Positions 8,466 to 16,280 of a stretch of 50,111 bases of DNA are shown here, one piece after another. A program made the translations under genes and the position numbers. The stretch spans positions 1 to 50,111 of the forward strand of contig JBGPWL010000028.1 in assembly GCA_041492185.1 (NCBI GenBank). The letters run 5' to 3'. The DNA comes from JAOAPY01 sp041492185 (GTDB lineage Bacteria > Acidobacteriota > Blastocatellia > Pyrinomonadales > Pyrinomonadaceae). Below the pieces are notes generated by a model. The model was not told the origin of the DNA, searched no databases, and worked only from the letters and a program-made list of their open reading frames with translations. Position 1 is the stretch's first letter. The number at the start of each line of letters is the position of its first letter.

Positions 8466-10877
8466 ATGATGCGGATTGAAAAAGCTGCCGTGCTTGGCGC
8501 GGGTACTATGGGAGCGCAGATTGCCGCTCACCTGGCAAATGCGCGAATTCCGACGCTGCTTCTCGACATGGTTCCGCGCGAGAACGTGCTAGGACCAGAT
8601 GGGACGCCGGTTATGGGCTTGGAGTGGCTCGATCGAAACGCCATCGCTCGCGCCGGATTGGAAGCCGCAAAGAAAGCCAAGCCTGCGGCATTTTTCACTT
8701 CAGACCTCGCGTCACTCGTGACGATCGGAAACTTCGACGATGATCTCGCAAAACTTGAAGACTGCGATCTGATCATCGAAGCCGTCGTTGAAAATCTTGA
8801 GATCAAGCGCAACCTTTACGAACGTGTAGAACAGCACCGGCGTCCCGGTTCCGTCGTTGCCTCAAACACGAGCGGCATTCCGATTCACCTGCTCGCTGAA
8901 GGTCGCTCCGAAGATTTCAAGCAGCACTTTCTTGGCGTTCACTTTTTTAATCCGCCGCGCTATCTGCATCTGGCGGAAATCATCCGCACTCAGTGGACTA
9001 GACCGGAAGTTTCATGTTCGATCTTCGGCTTTCTCGATCAGCGTTTGGGCAAAGGCGTCGTGCCGGCGAAAGATCGTCCGAACTTTATCGCCAACCGCAT
9101 CGGGACCTACGGCGCGCTGCAAACCATCAAGACGATGCTCGATGACGGTTATTCGATCGAAGAAGTCGATCGTGTGACCGGGCCCGCGGTGGGGCGACCG
9201 AAGAGCGCGACGTTTCGCACCTTCGACCTTGTGGGCCTCGATGTGTTTTCGCATGTGATCAAAAACCTCTACGACGCTTTGCCGGAGGATGAAGAACGCG
9301 CGATGTTCGTCGCGCCCGAATTTCTGACCAACATGGTGGCGCGCGGAACGCTCGGCAACAAGACCAGGGGTGGTTTCTACAAGCGGCAGAAGGGTGAGGG
9401 CGATAAGAAAGAGTATCTGGTGCTCGATCCGGCGACGCTCGAATACCGGCCGTCGCAAAAAGTGAAATTCCCTTCCCTGGAAATGGCGAAGAACATCGAG
9501 GATACGAGCGAACGGATCAAGTCGCTGGTTTGGAGCAAGGATCGCGTCGGCGCTTTTCTGTGGAAGACTTTCTCTCACACTCTTTCGTACGCCGCGAACC
9601 GAATCCCGGAGATTGCCGATACCTTAGTGGAAATAGATCGCGCAATGCGCTGGGGCTTTGGTTGGGAGCTGGGTCCATTCGAAGCGTGGGATGCAATCGG
9701 CGTCGAAGCGTCCGTGACGCGAATGAAGGAAGAGGGACGGGGAGTTCCGGCGAACGCGCAGAAATTGCTGGATGCGGGAGCGAAGTCTTTTTACAAGAAG
9801 CACGACGGGCAACAGTTCTATTTTGATTTCGCTTCCGAACAGTACTTGCCGCTATCGGACACGCCGGGCACAATCATTCTCAAGTCAGTCAAAGATCGCA
9901 CGGGTGTCATCAAGAAGAACGCGGGCGCATCGCTCATCGACATCGGCGACGGCGTTGCGTGTCTCGAATTCCATTCGAAGATGAATGCCATCGGCGGCGA
10001 CACGCTGCAGATGTTGAAGACTTCGCTGGCTGAAGTGGAAAAGAATTTTGTCGGCCTCGTGGTTGGCAATCAGGGTCAGAACTTTTGCGTCGGCGCCAAT
10101 ATCATGCTGATGCTGATGGAAGCGCAGGAAGAGAATTGGGAAGAGCTGGACATGATGTCGCGCGTCTTCCAACAGTCAACCATGAGCCTGCGCTATTCGC
10201 CAAAGCCGGTGGTGGTCGCGCCGTTCCAGATGGTTTTCGGCGGTGGTTGCGAGATGGTTTTGCACGCAGATCGCGTTCGTGCCGCGGCTGAGACTTATAT
10301 CGGACTGGTGGAAGTTGGCGTCGGGATCATTCCCGCGGGTGGCGGCACGAAAGAGATGCTCGTGCGCGCGCTCGATTCGATCCCGAAAAATCTGGACGAT
10401 GCCGATCCGTTCCCGTTTGTGAAGCGCGCTTTCGAAACGATTGCGCTGGCGAAGGTTGCCACTTCCGCCGAAGAAGCGCGGGCTTTCGGATTCCTCGGCG
10501 CGGATGACACTATCTCGATGAACGCGGATCGGTTAATCGCTGATGCGAAAAAGGAAGTCCTGGCGCTCGCCGCGAGTGGTTACGTGCAACCGCAACCACG
10601 CACTGATATTCTCGCGCTCGGAATGCCGGCGCTGGCGACGTTCAAGCTCGGCATTCATCAAATGAAGCGCGCGGGTTACATTTCCGATCATGACGCATTG
10701 ATTGGTGAAAAGCTGGCGCGGATTTTGACCGGCGGCGATCTGAATCACGAGACGCGAGTTTCAGAGCAGTATTTGCTGGATCTCGAACGCGAGGCTTTTC
10801 TGTCGCTCGCCGGTACGCGTAAGACGCAGGAGCGCCTCGCGCACATGCTGAAGACGGGAAAACCGCTGAGAAACTAA
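8466..10877 (+). CDS. fadN: 3-hydroxyacyl-CoA dehydrogenase / enoyl-CoA hydratase (FadN type)
   Basis: A bifunctional beta-oxidation enzyme of 803 residues that hydrates trans-2-enoyl-CoA and oxidises the resulting 3-hydroxyacyl-CoA with NAD. The dehydrogenase is N-terminal: the dinucleotide fold GAGTMGAQ is at 11-18 and the catalytic-His segment VHFFNPPRYLHL begins at 158. A second dehydrogenase C-terminal domain is near 370-430. The crotonase domain is C-terminal (about 475-700), with FCVGANIM and GGGCEMVLHADRV followed by GLVEVGVGIIPAGGG. This order is the reverse of E. coli FadB and matches Bacillus FadN. It heads fadN-fadA-fadE behind a probable FadR operator. ATGATG gives two possible starts. 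Confidence 0.92.
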   Translation: MMRIEKAAVLGAGTMGAQIAAHLANARIPTLLLDMVPRENVLGPDGTPVMGLEWLDRNAIARAGLEAAKKAKPAAFFTSDLASLVTIGNFDDDLAKLEDCDLIIEAVVENLEIKRNLYERVEQHRRPGSVVASNTSGIPIHLLAEGRSEDFKQHFLGVHFFNPPRYLHLAEIIRTQWTRPEVSCSIFGFLDQRLGKGVVPAKDRPNFIANRIGTYGALQTIKTMLDDGYSIEEVDRVTGPAVGRPKSATFRTFDLVGLDVFSHVIKNLYDALPEDEERAMFVAPEFLTNMVARGTLGNKTRGGFYKRQKGEGDKKEYLVLDPATLEYRPSQKVKFPSLEMAKNIEDTSERIKSLVWSKDRVGAFLWKTFSHTLSYAANRIPEIADTLVEIDRAMRWGFGWELGPFEAWDAIGVEASVTRMKEEGRGVPANAQKLLDAGAKSFYKKHDGQQFYFDFASEQYLPLSDTPGTIILKSVKDRTGVIKKNAGASLIDIGDGVACLEFHSKMNAIGGDTLQMLKTSLAEVEKNFVGLVVGNQGQNFCVGANIMLMLMEAQEENWEELDMMSRVFQQSTMSLRYSPKPVVVAPFQMVFGGGCEMVLHADRVRAAAETYIGLVEVGVGIIPAGGGTKEMLVRALDSIPKNLDDADPFPFVKRAFETIALAKVATSAEEARAFGFLGADDTISMNADRLIADAKKEVLALAASGYVQPQPRTDILALGMPALATFKLGIHQMKRAGYISDHDALIGEKLARILTGGDLNHETRVSEQYLLDLEREAFLSLAGTRKTQERLAHMLKTGKPLRN

Positions 10878-10886
10878 AGGCATTCA

Positions 10887-10967
10887 ACCACAAAGGCACA
10901 AAGACACGAGGTAAAAGAATAAAGCACAAACTGTTATGGTTCTTAGTGCCTTTGTGCCTTCGTGGTA
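10887..10967. repeat. Inverted repeat, 'ACCACAAAGGCACAAAGACACGA' family
   Basis: The arm ACCACAAAGGCACAAAGACA at 10887-10906 is matched by TAGTGCCTTTGTGCCTTCGT ending about 10965. It occupies most of the 105 bases between fadN and fadA, where it could form a hairpin inside the operon messenger. A relaxed relative lies at 29949-30059. Confidence 0.8.
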
Positions 10968-10982
10968 AAAGAGGATTATCTG

Positions 10983-12164
10983 ATGAGAGACGCAGTAATC
11001 GTATCAGCAGTTCGCACCGCGGTCGGCAAAGCGCCGCGCGGCACTTTGAAAGACACACGTCCGGACGAAACCGGTGCGGCGGTGATCAAAGAAGCGATCG
11101 CGCGCGTGCCCGGACTGGAAGCCGCGGAGATCGAAGACGTGATCATGGGTTGCGCGATGCCCGAAGCCGAGCAGGGCATGAATGTCGCGCGCGCGGCGGC
11201 GATTCGCGCCGGCCTGCCGGTGGAAACCAGCGCGATGACTATTAATCGGTTCTGCTCGTCAGGATTGCAATCGATCGCGATGGCCTCCGATCGCATCAGG
11301 ACCGGCAGCGCCGAAGTAATTCTGGCCGGCGGTCTCGAATCGATGTCGATGATTCCGATGGGCGGCCACATCATTCGGCCCAATCCGTATCTGGTCGAGC
11401 ACTATCCCGATTTTTATCTGAGCATGGGTTTGGCGACTGAAAACGTCGCGCGCAAATACGAAGTGACGCGCGAAGAGCAGGACGAATTCGCAGTGCGCTC
11501 GCACAGCCGAGCGGGCGCGGCTTTGGATCAGGACAAGTTCAAGGACGAGACGGTGCCCATGACGGTTGTGTTTGAAGAGCTTGATGAGAAGGGTCGCAAA
11601 CAGCGCCGCGAAGTAGTGTTTGATCGAGACGAAGGCGTGCGGCGCGATACGTCGATGGAAGGTTTGGGAAAACTGAAACCGGCGTTCCAGGTCAAGGGCA
11701 CGATCACCGCGGGCAATGCTTCGCAGATGTCCGACGGCGCCGCGGCCGCCGTCGTGATGTCGGAAGAAAGGGCAAAGAGCCTCGGAGCGAAACCGATGGC
11801 GCGGTTTGTGGCGTATGCAACCGCCGGCTGTCCGCCAGAAGAGATGGGCATTGGACCGGTGTTCGCAATTCCGAAAGCATTGAAGCTCGCGGGGCTGACA
11901 CTCGATCAGATCGATGTCATCGAATTGAATGAAGCGTTTGCGGCGCAATCACTCGCCGTGATCAAGACGCTCAGTCTCGATCCGGACAAGGTCAACGTTA
12001 ATGGCGGCGCGATCGCGTTGGGTCATCCATTGGGGTGTACGGGCGCAAAATTAACCGCCAGCATTCTGCGCGAGCTTGAACGTCGCAATGGGCGGTTCGG
12101 AATGGTTACGATGTGCGTCGGCGGCGGCATGGGCGCCGCGGGAATTTTTGAAAGAATGAATTAA
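10983..12164 (+). CDS. fadA: Acetyl-CoA acyltransferase (thiolase)
   Basis: Cleaves 3-ketoacyl-CoA with CoA in the last step of beta-oxidation. The protein has 393 residues, normal for thiolases. The nucleophilic Cys is C91 in NRFCSSGLQSIA, the catalytic His is H348 in GGAIALGHPLGCTGAK, and the second Cys is C378 in MCVGGGMGAAGIFE. NEAFAAQ is also present. The frame is open from 10962, but the ATG at 10983 has AGAGGA upstream and begins with the family-typical MRDAVIVSAVRTAVGK. The gene is second in fadN-fadA-fadE and is separated from fadN by a hairpin-forming repeat. Confidence 0.93.
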   Translation: MRDAVIVSAVRTAVGKAPRGTLKDTRPDETGAAVIKEAIARVPGLEAAEIEDVIMGCAMPEAEQGMNVARAAAIRAGLPVETSAMTINRFCSSGLQSIAMASDRIRTGSAEVILAGGLESMSMIPMGGHIIRPNPYLVEHYPDFYLSMGLATENVARKYEVTREEQDEFAVRSHSRAGAALDQDKFKDETVPMTVVFEELDEKGRKQRREVVFDRDEGVRRDTSMEGLGKLKPAFQVKGTITAGNASQMSDGAAAAVVMSEERAKSLGAKPMARFVAYATAGCPPEEMGIGPVFAIPKALKLAGLTLDQIDVIELNEAFAAQSLAVIKTLSLDPDKVNVNGGAIALGHPLGCTGAKLTASILRELERRNGRFGMVTMCVGGGMGAAGIFERMN

Positions 12165-12165
12165 C

Positions 12166-12219
12166 GTAGGGGCAGGGCTTGTCCCTGCCCGCGGCGAGCG
12201 GTACAAGACCCGCCCCTAC
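12166..12219. repeat. 54-bp inverted repeat, 'GTAGGGGC-GGG-CTTGT' family
   Basis: GTAGGGGCAGGGCTTGT at 12166-12182 is matched by ACAAGACCCGCCCCTAC ending at 12219, with one mismatch pair. It starts immediately after the fadA stop codon. The following truncated nucleotidyltransferase frame begins inside it. Confidence 0.8.
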
Positions 12220-12589
12220 AAGATATGACCGCATCCGAAATTTTTTGAAGCAGTCACAAGATCTTGCAACGGCAGGATTCTCGCTGCAGGAGTTTCCGCA
12301 TTCAATCAACGCCAGGATGGCGGGCAGTGAACTTAGGATTCAGCTAACGACAGACGCGCGCTATCAGGATTTCCTGACCGAGACAGGCCTGATGGAAGTC
12401 CTCGGCGAGCATGTGCCCGTTGCGTCTCTAGCCGACATTGTGCGCGGAAAGATCTGGGCCTGGCAGGACGAAACGCGGAGGCCCACGAAGAGAAAGAAGG
12501 ACGAACTCGACTTAATGCGAATGCTTGAGGCATATCCTGAGTTGCGTGGTTCGATGCCAGAAGAGATCAGCAAGCAAGTACCGAATTGA
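12179..12589 (+). pseudogene. 5'-truncated nucleotidyltransferase-like gene remnant
   Basis: The 136-codon frame starts inside a palindromic repeat, so the first 16 or so codons (MSLPAASGTRPAPTR) are repeat sequence rather than gene. From about residue 20 it resembles the second half of bacterial nucleotidyltransferase/AbiEii-like proteins: SINARMAGSELRIQLTTDAR, then VASLADIVRGKIWAWQDETR and KRKKDELDLMRMLEAYPELR. The N-terminal catalytic part (GG...DxD) is absent. The family call is from memory of the pattern and has not been searched. It lies between fadA and fadE in the same direction, 19 bases before the fadE start. It therefore interrupts an otherwise standard operon, probably as a decayed insertion. 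Confidence 0.5.
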
Positions 12590-12608
12590 TCACAGAAAGG
12601 ATCTAATT

Positions 12609-14387
12609 ATGTCAGCCGTGGCCGAACAGAAACAAATCGTCAAGGGCGGTGCTTTCTTAATTGAAGCGCGCACGCCTGCGGAGATCTTTACGCCTGAAGA
12701 TTTCACGGAAGAACACCGCATGATCGCCGAGACCACGCGGCAGTTTATCGACAACGAAGTAAGTCCGCGCATCGATGAGCTTGAGCACCATAACTGGGAG
12801 TTGGCGCGCGACCTTGTAAAGAAGGCGGCTGACCTCGGACTAGTCGGCGCAAACATCCCCGAAGAGTATGGCGGGCTGGGACTGGACCAGACCAGTGGCG
12901 CGCTGGTGGGCGAGAACATCGGGCGCTCGGCTTCGTTTGCCACCACGCTCGGCGCCGAAAGTGGCATCGGTTTGCTTCCCATTATCTATTTCGGCACGGA
13001 AGCGGCGAAGGAAAAATATTTGCCGAAGATTGCGTCGGGTGAGCTGATCACGGCCTACGCGTTGACTGAGGCCGGCTCGGGTTCTGATGCGATGGCCGCG
13101 AAGGCGACTGCGAAGCTCAGCGCGGACGGCACGCATTACATTCTCAATGGCGAGAAAATGTTCATCACTAACGGAGGCTTTGCCGACATCTTCATCGTCT
13201 TTGCCAAAGTTGACGGCGACAAATTCACCGCGTTTATCGTCGAGTCGCAAGAAGGCCTCACGCCGGGCGCCGAAGAGCACAAGATGGGGATCAAAGGCTC
13301 GAGCACGACGCCGCTCGTGCTCACCGATGCAAAAGCGCCGCTCGAAAATCTACTCGGCGAAGTTGGCAAAGGCCACAAGATCGCCTTCAACATTCTCAAC
13401 ATTGGCCGCTTCAAACTCGGCGCGATGTGCGTCGGCGGCATGAAGCTGATGGTTCATGAAGCGACGCGCTACGCCAACGAGCGGCGGCAGTTCGGCAAAT
13501 CGATCTCCTCGTTTGGCGCTATCAAATCAAAGCTGGGTGAGATGGCCATTCGCACCTGGGTGGGCGAGTCGATGGTCTATCGCACGCTTGGAATGATCGA
13601 GAACGCGATCAGCGACACGAAGGATCCGGATGCGAAGCTAAAGGCGATCGAGGAGTACTCGGCTGAGTGTTCTGTAATCAAGGTCGCGCTGTCGGAATAC
13701 TGCGACTACGTTGTCGACGAGATGGTGCAGATCTACGGCGGCTATGGTTATTCGGCCGATTATCCGGCCGAGCGAGCGTATCGCGATTCGCGCATCAACC
13801 GCATCTTCGAGGGTACAAACGAGATCAATCGCATGTTGATTCCGGGGCGGCTGATGAAGAGCGCACTCAGCGGCAAGCTGGCGCTGTTGCCTGCCGCGCA
13901 AGCGTTGATGGACGAGATTCTGTCGCCGCAGATGTCCGGCTTCGAGGATGATGACGGCGTGCTCGCGACGGAACAGAAGCTCGCAACGAACGCGAAGAAG
14001 GTGGCATTGATGACGCTGGGCACCGCCGCGCAGAAATACATGATGACGCTCGGCGACCAGCAGGAAGTGTTGCTCGGTATCGCGGACATCATCATGGACA
14101 CGTACGCGATGGAGTCGGCGATTTTGCGCGCGCAAAAACTTGCCGGCGCGCAGGGTGAAATGGCTGCGGCGCGCTTCCTCGACATGACCCGCGTGTTCTG
14201 CAACGACGCGGTCGAGCGTATTGACATGCATGCGAAGAACACACTCGCAGCGATGGCCGAAGGCGATGAGCTGCGCACGTTGCTGGCCGCGCTGCGCCGG
14301 TTTACCAAGCTCACGCCGATGAACACGGTCGCGGCGCGTCAGCGAATTGCGAACGTGCTGATCGAGGCGAATAAGTGGGCGTACTAG
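12609..14387 (+). CDS. fadE: Acyl-CoA dehydrogenase (FadE type)
   Basis: A FAD-dependent enzyme that introduces the trans-2 double bond in acyl-CoA. At 592 residues it matches the long VLCAD/Bacillus FadE form, with an extra C-terminal helical domain. Visible signatures are AYALTEAGSGSDAMA and YILNGEKMFITNGGFAD in the middle domain and FEGTNEINRMLIPGR, which holds the usual catalytic-Glu segment. The frame is open further upstream, but ATG at 12609 follows AAAGGA at correct spacing and starts the conserved N-terminus. It closes the fad group begun at 8466. No electron-transfer flavoprotein genes are in the window, so reoxidation must be encoded elsewhere. Confidence 0.92.
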   Translation: MSAVAEQKQIVKGGAFLIEARTPAEIFTPEDFTEEHRMIAETTRQFIDNEVSPRIDELEHHNWELARDLVKKAADLGLVGANIPEEYGGLGLDQTSGALVGENIGRSASFATTLGAESGIGLLPIIYFGTEAAKEKYLPKIASGELITAYALTEAGSGSDAMAAKATAKLSADGTHYILNGEKMFITNGGFADIFIVFAKVDGDKFTAFIVESQEGLTPGAEEHKMGIKGSSTTPLVLTDAKAPLENLLGEVGKGHKIAFNILNIGRFKLGAMCVGGMKLMVHEATRYANERRQFGKSISSFGAIKSKLGEMAIRTWVGESMVYRTLGMIENAISDTKDPDAKLKAIEEYSAECSVIKVALSEYCDYVVDEMVQIYGGYGYSADYPAERAYRDSRINRIFEGTNEINRMLIPGRLMKSALSGKLALLPAAQALMDEILSPQMSGFEDDDGVLATEQKLATNAKKVALMTLGTAAQKYMMTLGDQQEVLLGIADIIMDTYAMESAILRAQKLAGAQGEMAAARFLDMTRVFCNDAVERIDMHAKNTLAAMAEGDELRTLLAALRRFTKLTPMNTVAARQRIANVLIEANKWAY

Positions 14388-14440
14388 AAGGCAAAAGGTA
14401 AAAGTAAAAAGGCAAAAGTTAGGACCCTTTGCCTTGCTTT

Positions 14441-14473
14441 TGAGATCTCAGATTTGAGATCTGAGATCTCAAA
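14441..14473. repeat. 'GATCTCAGATTTGAGATCT' repeat, copy 1
   Basis: TGAGATCTCAGATTTGAGAT followed by CTGAGATCTCAAA is a tandem of overlapping short palindromes (GAGATCTC, TTTGAGATCT). The same unit recurs inside the next gene at 14781-14813 and after its stop at 15004-15064. A looser version is at 20385-20432. Confidence 0.8.
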
Positions 14474-14505
14474 CTCATTCAGACTCACATGGAGGCTTCC
14501 TTACA

Positions 14506-15006
14506 ATGAAGTACAACCGCTTCGAAGATCTGCCGGTATGGGAGGCGGCAATCGAGCTGGCAGTCCGCGTGTTCGCCCTTACCGCGAAGCCGTGTTTCAA
14601 AGGCCACGCCGGAACGCGGCACCAGTTGGAGAATGCCGTCGTTTCCATCTCGAACAATATTGCCGAAGGATTTGAGCGCGGTACCACTCCAGAGTTGCTA
14701 ACTTTTCTCTATATCTCGCGAGGTTCCTCCGGCGAAGTGCGCTCCATGCTCTGCCTGCTTGAGCGCTTGCCAGACTTCAAGGATCTCAAATTTGAGATCT
14801 CAGATTTGAAATCACGATCGGAAAGCGTCTCAAGACAACTCCGTGCCTGGGCCGATTCCATGCAAGACACCGACATCCGAGGGCAGAGATATCTAACAGA
14901 CAAAACTCGCCGAGCAACAAAGGAATCAAAGGAGCGAGAAGAATTTCTTGAAGAATTGAGAAGAGTCCGCGAAGGACATTCGCCGCCAACGTTGGAGGAG
15001 TCTTGA
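14506..15006 (+). CDS. Four-helix-bundle protein (23S rRNA intervening-sequence family) with internal repeat insertion
   Basis: The N-terminal part, YNRFEDLPVWEAAIELAVRV, and ENAVVSISNNIAEGFERGTT are characteristic of the four-helix-bundle family first seen in 23S rRNA intervening sequences. Its cellular role is unknown. The family is typically about 120 residues; this protein has 166. Residues 92-103 (FKDLKFEISDLK) are encoded by a copy of the GATCTCAAATTTGAGATCTC repeat that flanks the gene on both sides. The repeat therefore appears to have inserted in frame near an inter-helix loop. The C-terminal 50 residues are charged and probably extend the last helix. The stop codon (TGA, 15004-15006) is itself the first bases of the next repeat copy. 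Confidence 0.8.
   Translation: MKYNRFEDLPVWEAAIELAVRVFALTAKPCFKGHAGTRHQLENAVVSISNNIAEGFERGTTPELLTFLYISRGSSGEVRSMLCLLERLPDFKDLKFEISDLKSRSESVSRQLRAWADSMQDTDIRGQRYLTDKTRRATKESKEREEFLEELRRVREGHSPPTLEES
14781..14813. repeat. 'GATCTCAAATTTGAGATCT' repeat, intragenic copy
   Basis: GGATCTCAAATTTGAGATCT then CAGATTTGAAATC is the same palindromic unit as at 14441-14473 and 15004-15064, but lies within the four-helix-bundle gene. It is read as DLKFEISDLKS without breaking the frame. Confidence 0.8.
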
Positions 15007-15064
15007 GATCTGAGAATTTCAGATCTGAGATCTCAGATTTGAGATCTCAGCGATCTAAGATCTA
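15004..15064. repeat. 'GATCTCAGATTTGAGATCT' repeat, copy 3
   Basis: TGAGATCTGAGAATTTCAGA, TCTGAGATCTCAGATTTGAG and ATCTCAGCGATCTAAGATCT run together as a chain of overlapping palindromes. It includes the stop codon of the preceding gene and reaches to 46 bases before the next start. Confidence 0.8.
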
Positions 15065-15109
15065 GTTTCTTGACTCGGCCATCGAAAACCGCGAAGCAAA
15101 AATCCCTAC

Positions 15110-16072
15110 ATGAAAATCGTCCCCATCTCGCTCCCAACTCCTTTTTACATCGGTCCGGTCAACGTCTATCTAATCGCTGAAGATCCGGTGACCCTCATCG
15201 ATACCGGACCGAAGACGAAAGAGGCAACTGCAGTGCTGCGCGAAGGGCTGCGGCGCGGGGGCTTTCTCGTTTCCGACATTCGCCGCATCGTGCTGACACA
15301 CGCGCATGAGGACCATTGCGGTTTGGCAAAGTCGCTGCGTGACGAAGCGAAAGACGCGGAGGTGCTCGTGCACGATTGGGAGACGGGACACCGCGTCGGC
15401 CGGCTCGAACACGAAGAGCACCGCGCGCTCTTGGAACGCGCCGGCGTACCTCGCGAAGAGATCGAGACGATGCGTCGCATGTACGAAGGCGTGCGCCAGT
15501 ATGCCGATTCGTTTGACGATCACGAGTACAGTTCGCTCGAAGACGAAGCCGAGCTCGAATTTGAAACCGGCGCGTTGCGTGTAATCCACACCCCCGGACA
15601 CACGCCCGGCTCCTGCTCGTTTATTCGCGAGGCTGATCGCACCGTGATCGCCGGCGACTGTGTGCTGAAACGGATCACGCCGAATCCAATTCTTTCGCCG
15701 GATCCAATCGATCGCTCGCGGCGTTTTCGCTCGCTCGCGGAATATCTTGTCAGTCTCGCGCGCTTGCGCACGTTTGCGCCAACGCTCGTGCACGGTGGCC
15801 ACGGCGAACCCGTGCATGATTATGAGGAACTCTTCAATCGGTATCTGCGGCGCATTCGCGAACGCCAGAGTCAGGTCATCAACCTCGTGCCTAAAAGCGG
15901 CGCGACTGCCTGGGAAGTCGCACGCCAAATGTTTCCGGACACCGATGACGTGCATCGGTTTCTCGCCGTCTCGGAGGCGGTCGCGCATCTCGATCTGGCG
16001 CATTCAGAAGGTAAGATCGCGGTTGAAGTGAGTGGTATGAAAGAAGTCTATCGCCAGATCGCGGCAGACTGA
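15110..16072 (+). CDS. MBL-fold metallo-hydrolase
   Basis: A 320-residue metallo-beta-lactamase-fold hydrolase, likely cytoplasmic since no signal peptide is seen. Metal ligands are visible: H64, H66, D68 and H69 in THAHEDHCG. A later His is in HTPGHTPGSC, a bridging Asp in IAGDCVL, and a His in VHGGHGEP. The C-terminal 90 residues (INLVPKSGATAWEVARQMFP) form a small helical domain like that of LACTB2/glyoxalase-II-like hydrolases. Substrate is unknown; thioesters or RNA are the usual options for this subgroup. It stands between repeat-filled gaps, so it is probably transcribed alone. Confidence 0.85.
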   Translation: MKIVPISLPTPFYIGPVNVYLIAEDPVTLIDTGPKTKEATAVLREGLRRGGFLVSDIRRIVLTHAHEDHCGLAKSLRDEAKDAEVLVHDWETGHRVGRLEHEEHRALLERAGVPREEIETMRRMYEGVRQYADSFDDHEYSSLEDEAELEFETGALRVIHTPGHTPGSCSFIREADRTVIAGDCVLKRITPNPILSPDPIDRSRRFRSLAEYLVSLARLRTFAPTLVHGGHGEPVHDYEELFNRYLRRIRERQSQVINLVPKSGATAWEVARQMFPDTDDVHRFLAVSEAVAHLDLAHSEGKIAVEVSGMKEVYRQIAAD

Positions 16073-16090
16073 CGAACCGCTGGGACTAAA

Positions 16091-16210
16091 CCGCCAAGAC
16101 GCCAAGCGCGCCAAGAAATATTAAGCAGAAACGAAGCCTGCGCCCTGCTAGCAGTTATTTTCCGGACATTCTCATTTGGATCCTCCTGGCGTTCCCGGCG
16201 TCTTGGCGGC
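16091..16210. repeat. 120-bp inverted repeat, 'CCGCCAAGACGCCAAG' family
   Basis: CCGCCAAGACGCCAAGCGCG at 16091-16110 is matched by GGCGTTCCCGGCGTCTTGGC, ending at 16210 with GGC. About 70 bases of unrelated spacer separate the arms. It lies between the MBL-fold gene and the PDZ protein gene. Confidence 0.75.
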
Positions 16211-16280
16211 TCGATCTTTTTGGAACCCGCGCCACGCCCCTGCGTGTAAGCAGAAAAATCTTCCGGAGGATTTTCTTTCT

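Noticed and set aside
14441..15064. CRISPR-like repetition of GATCTCAGATTTGAGATCT
   Set aside because: Copies are irregularly spaced, overlap each other as palindromes and have no uniform spacers.
15170..16003. 277-codon minus-strand frame opposite the MBL-fold gene
   Set aside because: The + strand frame has all metal-binding motifs; the opposite frame is a product of high GC content.
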